Position numbers and translations under genes: made by a program. The notes under the pieces are model-generated. The model had not been told where the DNA came from, ran no database searches, and saw only the letters and a list, made by a program, of their open reading frames with translations. Below, piece by piece: positions 37,894-46,662 of a DNA stretch of 64,000 nt; the stretch's first letter is position 1; the number at the start of each line of letters is the position of its first letter. This stretch comes from Microbacter margulisiae (GTDB taxonomy: Bacteria > Bacteroidota > Bacteroidia > Bacteroidales > Paludibacteraceae). The stretch lies in NCBI RefSeq assembly GCF_014192515.1, contig NZ_JACHYB010000001.1, positions 558,001 through 622,000 on the forward strand, given 5' to 3'.

Positions 37894-38139
37894 AAGCTTA
37901 CATTGTTACTATGTAAGCTTACATTATCACTATGTAAGGTTACATTGTCACTTTGCAGGCTTACATTGTTACTATGTAAGGTTACATTATCACTTTGCAA
38001 GCTTACATTATCACTATGCAAGCTTACATTGTCACTTTGCAGGCTTACATTATTACTATGTAAGCTTACATTGTTACTTTGCAAGCTTACATTGTCACTT
38101 TGCAAGCTTACATTGTTACTATGTAAGGTTACATTGGCG
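37894..38139. repeat. 21-bp tandem repeat (minisatellite), about 11 copies
   Basis: Units of the form AAGCTTACATTGTTACTATGT repeat head to tail with small variants (AAGC/AAGG/AGGC; TGTTAC/TATCAC/TGTCAC; TATGT/TTTGC). Each TATGT-type unit contains CTTACAT and ATGTAAG, a 7-bp inverted repeat with a 7-nt loop shared with its neighbour. Since 21 is a multiple of 3 and units lack stops, three overlapping reading frames stay open, which I consider spurious. Confidence 0.93.
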
Positions 38140-38287
38140 AAAATCACCTTGCAAAATGGAAAATTAGCCTCACAGTGGACGTGAGGGAGTCAAAAGGCAA
38201 CAGGAAACGGATCTATTGCCTGATGTGCAATACGAAGCAGAGCTAGCATTGCCTCCAAAGTAGTAGAAAACCGGCGAAGTCCCTCTG

Positions 38288-38471
38288 CTTCGGAGAGGGA
38301 TTTTGGGAGAAGTCAGACAGATGGTGTGGGTCAGATTATTTAGCAATATGAACAGATGTAATAAACAGGCAATAAGGGAATAAGGTCAGTTGTTGTGTGG
38401 GTTGTGTTTACTACTATGGGCGATGATACAGTTTACTTCGGAGAAGGATTTAGAGAGAGGCCAGACAGATG
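38288..38471. repeat. Two copies of a 36-bp REP-like sequence
   Basis: The 36 bp at 38288-38323 and 38436-38471 agree at 31 positions, from CTTCGGAGA to CCAGACAGATG. The first copy is preceded by CCCTCTG, so CCCTCT and AGAGGG can form a hairpin. They fill part of a 333-bp gap before lpxA in which I see nothing else. Confidence 0.7.
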
Positions 38472-38517
38472 ATATGATTTGCATTCCACATCTGAGGGGA
38501 TGTCCAAAATACTCTTT

Positions 38518-39297
38518 TCAATCAAAATATCCTCTCATAATTCCCCTTGGGGAGTTTCGGACAAAGAGCACTATTTCGTCACGTTCCTTTGCAGCGGGCA
38601 ATTCGGCTTCGATGCGTTCAACAGCCATGCTGTTATTCATTCCCGAAAGATAAAGGACGCGGTAAATCTCCTGAATCTCCCGTATTTGCTGGTTGGAATA
38701 GCCTCTTCGGCGTAGTCCCACAGAGTTGATGCCGCAATAGGAGATCGGTTCGCGTGCAGCTTTGACAAATGGCGGGATATCTTTATTGATTTTTGATCCG
38801 CCCTGGATCATTACATGGGCGCCAATCTGGGTAAACTGATGAATCAGGGAGCCACCGCCGATAACAGCCCAGTCGCCAACAATAACTTCTCCGGCCAGTT
38901 GGGTAGCATTCGACAGGATGACATGATTACCTACAATGCAATCGTGCGCTACATGGCAATAAGCCATGATCAGGCAATTATTGCCTATCTCGGTGCGTCC
39001 TTTCGCTATGGTTCCCCGGTTGATGGTGACACATTCGCGTATCGTGGTGTTATCGCCAATGATAGCAGTGGTTTCTTCGCCGCAGAATTTCAGATCCTGT
39101 GGAATAGCTCCGATAACAGCTCCGGGAAAGATGTTGCAGTTACGTCCTATCCTGGTTCCTTCCCTGATGATCACATTCGGCCCTATATGAGAACCTTCGA
39201 GGATGACGACATTTTTATCAATCGACACAAACGGTTCGATAATCACATTTGGCGCTATTTTAGCATCCGGATGAATGAAAGCTAAGGGTTGGGGCAT
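38518..39297 (-). CDS. lpxA: Acyl-ACP:UDP-N-acetylglucosamine O-acyltransferase
   Basis: A 259-residue left-handed beta-helix enzyme that starts lipid A synthesis in the cytoplasm. Hexapeptide repeats fill residues 1-190, the catalytic His lies in AYCHVAHDC (about 121-129), IGAHVMIQGGSKI follows (about 168), and the C-terminal GLRRRGYSNQQI helix is typical. The start at MPQPLAFIHP is chosen since LpxA begins with the first hexapeptide coil. Unusually it sits 33 bp after a LytTR regulator gene, not beside lpxD or lpxC-fabZ. Confidence 0.9.
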   Translation of the reverse strand: MPQPLAFIHPDAKIAPNVIIEPFVSIDKNVVILEGSHIGPNVIIREGTRIGRNCNIFPGAVIGAIPQDLKFCGEETTAIIGDNTTIRECVTINRGTIAKGRTEIGNNCLIMAYCHVAHDCIVGNHVILSNATQLAGEVIVGDWAVIGGGSLIHQFTQIGAHVMIQGGSKINKDIPPFVKAAREPISYCGINSVGLRRRGYSNQQIREIQEIYRVLYLSGMNNSMAVERIEAELPAAKERDEIVLFVRNSPRGIMRGYFD

Positions 39298-39330
39298 ATC
39301 TGAAATTCTTGGTTTTGGGGTAGTTCGCAA

Positions 39331-40044
39331 TCAACTTTTATACTCGTCTTTTGCAAAAAGGTGTTCGTAGCTCTCGCGGTAGTTCTGTCCGATGGGCAAT
39401 GTGTGATCGCCCGAAAGAGTTAATTTCTGTCTCTGTAAAGCAATGATTTTATCTGTGTTGATAATGTAGGATTTATGAATGCGCATGAAGGTTCCTTCAG
39501 GCAACATCTCGCCAATGGCTTTGAGCGATAATTTAGGGACAATGGGTCGCCTGGCATCTGACAAAAAGATTTTGACATAATCTTTCATACCTTCAACATA
39601 CAACACCTTGTCAAGCTCAATTTTCACGAGTCGATAATCTGCATTCACGAAAATATAACCGGCGTTGCTTTTGTCCTGTTTGTGCGTCAAATGATAGTAG
39701 TCATTGGCTTTGAGGGCTGCTTTAGAAAACCGTTCATACGTAACCGGCTTCAGGAGATAGTCCAGCACATCCAGCTCAAAGCTTTCAAGCGCATAGTTTT
39801 TGTAGGCAGATACAATGATCACCATCGGTTTTTTGTCAAGCCTGCGCAAAAGCTGCAATCCGTTGATCATCGGCATCTGGATATCGAGAAAAACAAGATC
39901 AATAGGTTCGGTTTCCAGCAAACGGATCGCTTCAGGCGAACTGTTACATGTGGCGGTAAGATGCAAAAAAGGTGTTCTCCTGATGTTATCCGCAATCAGT
40001 TCCAGGGAATATTTTTCGTCGTCAACAGCAATACAATTCATCAT
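39331..40044 (-). CDS. LytTR-family response regulator
   Basis: A 237-residue cytoplasmic regulator. The receiver domain has the acidic pair in AVDDEKYS, the phospho-acceptor Asp in LVFLDIQMPMING (about 50) and the Lys in DYLLKPVTYERF (about 98). The C-terminal LytTR DNA-binding domain starts near residue 130, with VEGMKDYVKIF and MRIHKSYIINTDKI. The start overlaps the kinase stop by 4 bp (ATGA), so the pair is translationally coupled. Confidence 0.93.
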   Translation of the reverse strand: MMNCIAVDDEKYSLELIADNIRRTPFLHLTATCNSSPEAIRLLETEPIDLVFLDIQMPMINGLQLLRRLDKKPMVIIVSAYKNYALESFELDVLDYLLKPVTYERFSKAALKANDYYHLTHKQDKSNAGYIFVNADYRLVKIELDKVLYVEGMKDYVKIFLSDARRPIVPKLSLKAIGEMLPEGTFMRIHKSYIINTDKIIALQRQKLTLSGDHTLPIGQNYRESYEHLFAKDEYKS

Positions 40045-41045
40045 AAGGTAATGGTTAGCTGAATGTGATACCATTCTTTATCGGCAAAAGCGTCGAATGT
40101 GTGTTTACCGGGATAAAGCAACTCCAGCCGGCGTTTGATATTCTTTAATCCGATGCCCGAATACGTGCTGGTATTTTCATGGGAGTCCTTATTGAAACGG
40201 TTTGTGACACAAAAAGAAATTGTGCCCGGTGTTCTGTCTAATGAGATATGAATTTCCGGTGCATCAATTAAAGCTGTACCATGCTTAAAAGCATTCTCAA
40301 CCAAAGGAATCAGCAGCATTGGTTCGATATGGCAGTCGGGCAGGGGATCGGAGATATACGACACTATAGTTATCCGGTCATTATAACGGGTTTTCTGCAG
40401 TTCGATGTATTCTTTCAGGTGCTCCACTTCTTCACTTAATGGCACTTGTTGTTCCGTGTTGTAGAGCATGTAACGGATCAGGTTCGAAAGTTTATCAACG
40501 GTGGGTTCAATAAGTTCCGGTTTACTGCGTGCAAAAGAGTTGACCATATTCAGAATGTTGAACAGGAAGTGTGGACTGATTTGATTGCGCAAAAAGGTTA
40601 GTTCATTTTCGAGCACTTCGTTCCGCATTTTAATCTGGTCTTTGATCATTTGCAGACTTGTTCCCGCCAGAAACAGAAAGATAAAGGGCGACATATCCCT
40701 GAACAACAACATCCCGATATCCTGATGCGGATCGTTGATGTGTTTAATGGCAAGAATAATCACCATTGTAACCAGGTTTGCCAAAACAAACAGTACATAA
40801 CGCCGGTTACGGAAGAGATGGATAAAAAGGCAATAGTTCAGATAAAAATAGGCCATTTCCATACCCAACACCACATACATGGGCAAAAAAGTTACATGAT
40901 CAAAGGGGAATGGTGGCCTTGATCCAAATGGCATTAGGTGGGGTTGTGGTTTGGGCAAAAGCGCAGGCAGGGAAAGGAAAATAATCCAGAAACAAATGTG
41001 CACTACGCCTTCAAATAGTTCCCGGTGCCGAATAGTTAGTTTCAT
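40041..41045 (-). CDS. LytS-like sensor histidine kinase
   Basis: A 334-residue inner-membrane kinase. Four hydrophobic helices occupy about residues 15-135, with no large sensor loop. The phospho-acceptor His is in LRNQISPHFLFNILN (about 154-168), the mark of the His_kinase (LytS/YehU) family, and the ATP site shows VENAFKHG (about 246) and GIGLKNIKRRLELLYPG (about 298). The ATG at 41045 is chosen; an upstream TTG codon is also in frame. It pairs with the overlapping LytTR gene. Confidence 0.9.
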   Translation of the reverse strand: MKLTIRHRELFEGVVHICFWIIFLSLPALLPKPQPHLMPFGSRPPFPFDHVTFLPMYVVLGMEMAYFYLNYCLFIHLFRNRRYVLFVLANLVTMVIILAIKHINDPHQDIGMLLFRDMSPFIFLFLAGTSLQMIKDQIKMRNEVLENELTFLRNQISPHFLFNILNMVNSFARSKPELIEPTVDKLSNLIRYMLYNTEQQVPLSEEVEHLKEYIELQKTRYNDRITIVSYISDPLPDCHIEPMLLIPLVENAFKHGTALIDAPEIHISLDRTPGTISFCVTNRFNKDSHENTSTYSGIGLKNIKRRLELLYPGKHTFDAFADKEWYHIQLTITL

Positions 41046-41183
41046 ACCTGATGACAAAGGAAAGAGAATTATTGTTTCAATTATCGTATGACATACGAAG
41101 AGGGCATGAACGGTTCCCTAAATATCCGCATATATTCTGAATTGACTGCATGTTGATCATGCCGCTCTCCGTATTTGTATAAT

Positions 41184-42083
41184 TCAATGTTGGGCTACCG
41201 TTATCTCAATCCAACCTTTAACGGGCTGCTGCATATCAGAGAAACGATCGCTTTTGTTTCTTTGTCCTCCGGACATTCCGGGGCCAAAGCCATTCATTCC
41301 ACCAGGTCCTCCCATTCCGCCGGGACCCATACCAGGGCCACCCATTCCGGGACCGCCCATATCACCTCCAGGGCCACCCATTCCTCCACCAGGGCCACCC
41401 ATGTTTCCCCTATTGTCGCCTTGTCTTTGGGGGAACTTGAATTCAGAAACTATTCCTATGCTGAGATGTTCAGGATTCAGATTCTGTTTGTGAAAAATCG
41501 AGTAGGGGAGTTTAATGTTATAGCATAACTGATGTGGATTGATCAGTGTTACTTCAGCCAGCGAGGGGCCGGCAAAAATAGTATCGCCGTTGACATCAAA
41601 GGTTGCTCCTGTTGAATTGATTCTTTGAGCCATCATTTGCATATCAGGCCCCTGAAAAGGAGGTCTTTGTCCTGTTTGGGGAGTTGGATTATCGGTTTGC
41701 TGGGACTGACGCATCATGTCCGGCCTTCCCAAAGACATCAGGGAAGGGAAAACCATGGCATATTTATCGCTGCCTTTCCCTGTGGGATCTACATAGATGG
41801 TGAGTCCGTTGAAAAGCCATTTCTGTTGTGTAGTTTCGTCTTTGGCAGTTAACTGAATATTGAGTCCTGTGTCATTGGTGAAGACTTTAATCAGGGCTTT
41901 ACCATCGGCAAACGTTGTAAAACCGGCAAGAGTGCTGTCAGGCGTAGGTACATTGGAGAGATCGGAATAAAAGGTAGAGGTGGCGGATAGCTTAACCTTT
42001 TTTGCCGACAAGGTGAATACCGACAAGGTGGTCAGCATCACAACAAGCATGCAAGTGCGTTGAAAATAAGATACTTTTTTCAT
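41184..42083 (-). CDS. Exported protein with a Gly/Met/Pro-rich tail
   Basis: A 299-residue protein of unknown function. A signal peptide spans about residues 1-27 (ending LSA). Residues 28-215 form a probable beta domain with LTIYVDPTGKGSDKYAMVFPS, like secreted proteins with carbohydrate-binding-type folds. Residues about 217-277 are low complexity, made of repeated GGPGG(M/D) and GMGGPGM units. A short basic and aromatic end follows. It lies 89 bp after the receptor gene on the same strand. The receptor has a similar Gly/Met/Pro-rich insert, which suggests that the two proteins meet. Confidence 0.7.
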   Translation of the reverse strand: MKKVSYFQRTCMLVVMLTTLSVFTLSAKKVKLSATSTFYSDLSNVPTPDSTLAGFTTFADGKALIKVFTNDTGLNIQLTAKDETTQQKWLFNGLTIYVDPTGKGSDKYAMVFPSLMSLGRPDMMRQSQQTDNPTPQTGQRPPFQGPDMQMMAQRINSTGATFDVNGDTIFAGPSLAEVTLINPHQLCYNIKLPYSIFHKQNLNPEHLSIGIVSEFKFPQRQGDNRGNMGGPGGGMGGPGGDMGGPGMGGPGMGPGGMGGPGGMNGFGPGMSGGQRNKSDRFSDMQQPVKGWIEITVAQH

Positions 42084-42172
42084 AAGAGAATGATTAAAAC
42101 ATTAGTGATTACAATCTGTATATGTATATTACCATTGGCGGAATATGAAGCGGGAAAGTGTCATTTGAAATT

Positions 42173-44992
42173 TTAAGTCGGGTTGACGCTTGCAAAGTGG
42201 CGGAGCGTATAAATGAATGACAACATATAGTAACGTCCTAATGTGTTGCTCTGATGTGTCAATGTGTATAATGCAGTGGAGCTTCGGCTGAAGTTACTGT
42301 TTTGATTGAGCAGGTCATTGGCTGCAAACTGAAGCTCTCCGGCATTTTTGTGCAGGAACTTAAAGCCCAGCGAACAATTCAACAGGTATTTGAGTTCGTT
42401 CCGGCTCCCTTGTTCAAAATATCCTGAAAAGGAGTAATCAGAAGAAAATACAAGGTGGGAAAGTACGATCCAGGTGAGCCGTGCATTGGCATTCATATCC
42501 CAGTAACGGGTGTCGGTCTGGGTTGCCAAACTGTTGTTTACCGTGTTGTAATTCGCTCGCCCGTGAATCAGGAAATCAATATTCTGGCTTATGTTACTGC
42601 TAAGCATCAAATCGCCCCCGAGGGAAATCTGTTTTGACAAGTTCTTTTCGTTATTAATAATAGCGGGTGTTTGGCTCATGCTGCTATTAAGCATGATATT
42701 GACATTGGTTTTTAATGGAAGCAACGGAAACCCGTAACCCATCATGCCTGTCAGGTTATAATATCCGGACATGTTGTCATAGGTAGTAAGTTGCGACCCT
42801 TGTCCCATATGCTGATTATAGGCGGTCAGCAGTGTGTCGGATGTGGCAATGAATGTATTGCTGCCAATATAATTGTTAGAGAAACTACCATTCAGGAAAC
42901 ACATCAATACGGATGCTGTAGAGGTATTTGGGGCAATAAATCGTAAGGAAATATTGTGCTGGTATGTTTGCGACAAATGGGAATTTCCTACAGTCAATTG
43001 TGTCGGAGTTGAATTATCAACCACTTCCTGCAACTGGTTTATAGAAGGGGCACTTGCCGTAGCATGATAATCAAATTCCAGGTGAGTCATGGAATTGAGA
43101 TTGTAACGCAACCGGATGGATGGTAAAATGTTATTATAACGCTTTGCCGGAATTTCACCGGCGCCTGCATTATCATTTTCACCCGTTAACCGCGCATTCT
43201 GGTAGCTTAACTGCGCATTAAAATTGAGATAGTCTTTATGATAAAGGTATGATAATCCTGTTGTCTGTGTGGTATAGCGGCTATGATAAATATTGGTTAA
43301 TGATGAATCGGGTTGGTCATAATGCCGGGTCAGGGCATTAAAGTTGTAGCCTCTTTGATTCGATGTGCCATCCTGAAAACCATACATATAGTTTACCATC
43401 AACATGCTTTTCCGTGTAAGTGGTTCGGTATAGGATACATTGGCTGAAAAAGAATATCCGTTGGCATGCAAATGGGCATATTGTTGCGTGGTATCTATGG
43501 TGGCAGATGAATAATAATCTGTAATGGCATGGAGATAGTTGTCTCCTGTTTTTGTTTCGGTGGTGTTGTTTACATCGATGGCTAAGGTACGGCCGATGCG
43601 GTTGAATTTATGCTGATAAAGCAATTCTCCGGTCAGTTCCATCCCTTTCAGCGAAGGATTGTATATGCTTGAAAATGCATTTAGCGGTTGTCGCATCGAA
43701 TCCGTCCGGGCAAGGGTGGATGATGTGCCGTTACTTTGCTGTAAAGATACTCCCGGCCGGAAAAACAAAGTATTATGACGATCGATGGTATAATCGATCC
43801 GGAAATTAAACCTGTGATTCATCACGTTTGCAGATGTCTGCTCATTTTCCAGATAAGTCTCTCCGTTGTTCATCAGGTATGTATAGTCTGATGTTTGAAG
43901 CGAATGGTTATCGGAATAGTTCAGGAAATAACTGCCGTCAACTTTAATTTTCTTTCCCCATTGGTCGGAGTAATTAATTCCTACCGCATTTGTTTTGGTA
44001 ATTCCGTTTTGTGTATCTACCGTGAAGTTACTGATTCCACTTCCGGAAGAGGATGAACCTCCTTGTCCTCCCCCCATAGGCGGCCCTTGCATACCGGGAG
44101 GCGCGTTCATATTGTTGTTCCCGCTGAACATATCTCCCATAGCGAAGTTTTGTGCGTTGGTATTGTTCACCTGGGTGATGAGAGTGATGCGACGGTCATT
44201 ACGAAACAAATTTAGTGTGCCTCCGATGCTGTAAAGATGATCGGCTCCTGCCCCGGCATACATACGTCCAAATTGACTTTTGGTTACTCCTGTGGTTGTA
44301 ACGATATTAATGGTTTTTAATCTGTTGCCATCATCAAAGCCCGTGAAGCGCGATTGTTCGCTTTGGGCATCATATACTTCTATGTTCTTTACAATTGAAG
44401 CCGGCAGATTTTTAATAGCTGCTGAAACATCGTTTCTGAAAAATTCCTTTCCGTCCACAAGCACCTGTTTTACATCTTCTCCCTGTGCTTTCAGGGTCCC
44501 GTTTTCAACAACGATACCAGGCATTTTTTGTACCAGATCTTCAACGGTAGCATCCGGGTTTGTCTTGTATGAACTTGCACTCATCACGGTGGTGTCTCCA
44601 CGTTGCGTCACTAAAGGAAGGGCAGCCTTGACTACCACTTCCTTTAGATTTTGAGTGTTTTCAACTAATCCAATTATCCCTATGTCAACCGTTGCTTTAT
44701 CAACTGTTATCTCTTTTTCTACGGTACGAAACCCAACAAACGAAACCCGCAGCCTATAATGTCCGGTACCCCTGACTTGCAAATCGAATATGCCGGTCGA
44801 TTTACTCATCATGCTCGCAACGACCCTCCCGGGTATAGAATAAAGAACAATATTGGCGTTGGGAATCGCCTGTCTGGTTAATCCGTTTTCTATTTTGCCT
44901 GTTATTACCTGTGCATTTGTTATGAAAATGAAAGTGAAAAACAAACCTGTTAGCAATGCTCTGATCAATTGGCTTTTAAAAGGGATTAACAT
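42173..44992 (-). CDS. TonB-dependent receptor-like outer-membrane protein
   Basis: A 939-residue outer-membrane protein. A signal peptide (about 1-27) is followed by a carboxypeptidase-like regulatory domain (GKIENGLTRQAIPNANIVLY, about 32-51), a plug domain with DATVEDLVQKMPGI and QVLVDGKEFF (about 148-190), and a long beta barrel. Residues about 285-325 form a Met/Asn/Gly/Pro-rich insert (PPGMQGPPMGGGQGG). The fit is to the OMP_b-brl_3 group of Bacteroidetes receptors. No SusD partner is present. Substrate unknown. Confidence 0.85.
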   Translation of the reverse strand: MLIPFKSQLIRALLTGLFFTFIFITNAQVITGKIENGLTRQAIPNANIVLYSIPGRVVASMMSKSTGIFDLQVRGTGHYRLRVSFVGFRTVEKEITVDKATVDIGIIGLVENTQNLKEVVVKAALPLVTQRGDTTVMSASSYKTNPDATVEDLVQKMPGIVVENGTLKAQGEDVKQVLVDGKEFFRNDVSAAIKNLPASIVKNIEVYDAQSEQSRFTGFDDGNRLKTINIVTTTGVTKSQFGRMYAGAGADHLYSIGGTLNLFRNDRRITLITQVNNTNAQNFAMGDMFSGNNNMNAPPGMQGPPMGGGQGGSSSSGSGISNFTVDTQNGITKTNAVGINYSDQWGKKIKVDGSYFLNYSDNHSLQTSDYTYLMNNGETYLENEQTSANVMNHRFNFRIDYTIDRHNTLFFRPGVSLQQSNGTSSTLARTDSMRQPLNAFSSIYNPSLKGMELTGELLYQHKFNRIGRTLAIDVNNTTETKTGDNYLHAITDYYSSATIDTTQQYAHLHANGYSFSANVSYTEPLTRKSMLMVNYMYGFQDGTSNQRGYNFNALTRHYDQPDSSLTNIYHSRYTTQTTGLSYLYHKDYLNFNAQLSYQNARLTGENDNAGAGEIPAKRYNNILPSIRLRYNLNSMTHLEFDYHATASAPSINQLQEVVDNSTPTQLTVGNSHLSQTYQHNISLRFIAPNTSTASVLMCFLNGSFSNNYIGSNTFIATSDTLLTAYNQHMGQGSQLTTYDNMSGYYNLTGMMGYGFPLLPLKTNVNIMLNSSMSQTPAIINNEKNLSKQISLGGDLMLSSNISQNIDFLIHGRANYNTVNNSLATQTDTRYWDMNANARLTWIVLSHLVFSSDYSFSGYFEQGSRNELKYLLNCSLGFKFLHKNAGELQFAANDLLNQNSNFSRSSTALYTLTHQSNTLGRYYMLSFIYTLRHFASVNPT

Positions 44993-45635
44993 CGTCGTTT
45001 TTTTGTTGGGTTGAATTATTAAACAGAAGCGAAGTCATAGCAACTGCTACAAACATGGATAATTATACTTACTGTCTAAATGTTCGTTTCTGTTGTAATT
45101 GCGATGTAAAAGTAGCAGGCTGGAAATGAATCTGAAAAAATAATAGACCAAATGGGCAAAAGAGTCGACATAAAGGTAATTTGGGTATGTCAATGCCTTT
45201 TTAGCACCTGGAAAGGCATGGAAACTGGCAACGCTTTATTTTTGTAATGCCTTGTTTATGAACTTTTCATCAGTATAAACGCCCCGACGGATACCGTGTG
45301 TTGAGGAATAAAATCACAGATTAAAAAATATTCCATGCTACTTGCTAATTAAGAATAAATTTTCCATCTTTGATGCGTTAAAAAAAATGATTTCATTTCA
45401 CAGGGAAAGCCCTTTTTAGAGCATGCGTGTGAATTTATATAATTGAAAAACAGAATATATCACGCCAATTCTTTCCTTATTTTTCTTGTGAAGTCACGTA
45501 AACTTTGTTTTGGATAAAATTAATCGAAGATAAATGCAATCCGAATAAGAACAATATATTGATTCGACATATTTAGAGTTGAATTTTTGTTGAAGTTATG
45601 TGCAGCATGTTACGAACCATTTAACACCAATGATT
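44993..45635. other. 643-bp divergent intergenic region
   Basis: No gene is seen between the receptor and the DUF898 gene. An 8-bp inverted repeat (ATGCCTTT and AAAGGCAT, 45193-45219) has no T run, so it is not an obvious terminator; it could be an operator. Promoters of both genes must lie here but no clean TTTG/TAnnTTTG pair is visible. Confidence 0.4.
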
Positions 45636-46589
45636 ATGAAAAACTATTTGAGCTTTCAACTTACGGGAAAGCAGTTTTTTCCGTTGTGGGCATTGTTTTA
45701 TGTACTGTTTATTGTTCCTTATGTCTTGCTGATTTCACAGATGAGGACGTTTAATCATGCCACTGAATGTCCTTTGCATCATCACTTATGGGCTTTGCTG
45801 TGGATTATCTTGCTTATCGTAATCGCATTTATCCTGGCTTTTTATATCCTGAAACTGATTGTCAGGCATATTGGTTTTAAGGATAACCTGGTTCAATGTG
45901 ATTATAAGTTTAGTGGTTATCTTAAAGTTATTATCCCCGGGTTGATTTTTTCAGTGATTACGCTGGGAATATATTCTCCATGGTTTATCAGAAACATGCA
46001 TCGTTTCTTCATTAATAACGCTTCCTATAAGGATAAGAAATTCTCTTTTCATGGACAAGCCACTGATTTATTGCTTATTTATATCTTTGCTGTGATCATT
46101 CCGATATTTGTTGTTACATTAATCGGCATAAGTCTATTCGGATTGCACATGCGGCACCTAATACCTGTTTCCCGCATTATTTATCAGATTGTCATGTATA
46201 TTATCCTGATTCCTTACATATACCTGTATTACAGATGGCGGGTAAATATCAAATACGAAGAATATCATATTACATGGCATACCAAATGGTTGCCTTCCAT
46301 GGCTAAAATAGCCTTGGAGATGATTCTCTCTATTATTACATGTGGCATTTATGCTCCTTTGGCCTATTTGCGGGTTTACCGCTATTTTCTTATGAGAACG
46401 CAAAGTAATAAGGTAGAAAATGATTACCTGCAATTTGGTTACGACATCCAAAATGGATATGATTTTCTTTATCTATGGGGCCAAATATTGTTGACAATAG
46501 TTACAGCCGGTATTTATTATCCCTGGGCCTTTTGTAAGATTATGCGGCGGGTACTGGGAAAAACCTACATGGAAAAAATTGCAGAATGA
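45636..46589 (+). CDS. DUF898 (YjgN-like) membrane protein
   Basis: A 317-residue polytopic membrane protein with about eight hydrophobic helices. The family repeat is visible as FSVITLGIYSPWFIRNMHRFF (about 108-128), MILSIITCGIYAPLAYLRVYRYF and LTIVTAGIYYPWAFCKIMRR. It opens with NYLSFQLTGKQFFPLW, the FxGxxxxFF-type start of DUF898. Function is unknown. The start at 45636 is preferred over an ATG two codons upstream, but both are possible. Confidence 0.8.
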   Translation: MKNYLSFQLTGKQFFPLWALFYVLFIVPYVLLISQMRTFNHATECPLHHHLWALLWIILLIVIAFILAFYILKLIVRHIGFKDNLVQCDYKFSGYLKVIIPGLIFSVITLGIYSPWFIRNMHRFFINNASYKDKKFSFHGQATDLLLIYIFAVIIPIFVVTLIGISLFGLHMRHLIPVSRIIYQIVMYIILIPYIYLYYRWRVNIKYEEYHITWHTKWLPSMAKIALEMILSIITCGIYAPLAYLRVYRYFLMRTQSNKVENDYLQFGYDIQNGYDFLYLWGQILLTIVTAGIYYPWAFCKIMRRVLGKTYMEKIAE

Positions 46590-46601
46590 TGTGCTGTGTT
46601 T

Positions 46602-46643
46602 AAAATAAGAAGAGGTTGTCTTTCGGCAACCTCTTCTTATTTT
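46602..46643. terminator. Bidirectional terminator between DUF898 gene and gpmA
   Basis: A perfect 17-bp inverted repeat (AAAATAAGAAGAGGTTG and its complement) with an 8-nt loop. A/T-rich ends on both strands suit two convergent genes. Confidence 0.88.
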
Positions 46644-46662
46644 AGCCAGATATAGCAGTTTC

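Noticed and set aside
37894..38139. CRISPR-like array
   Set aside because: Units are contiguous with no unique spacers, and no cas gene is present.
37601..38184. Three overlapping open frames (188, 98 and 93 codons) over the minisatellite
   Set aside because: They are open only because the 21-bp unit has no stops and is a multiple of three; the 7-residue repeats follow from the DNA repeat, and none has a credible start site or family.
45193..45219. Hairpin ATGCCTTT/AAAGGCAT as a terminator
   Set aside because: No T run on either strand and it is not behind a gene; it could be an operator but there is no support.
44993..45635. Hidden tRNA or small RNA in the 643-bp gap
   Set aside because: No cloverleaf, CCA end or long stable hairpin could be recognised by eye.
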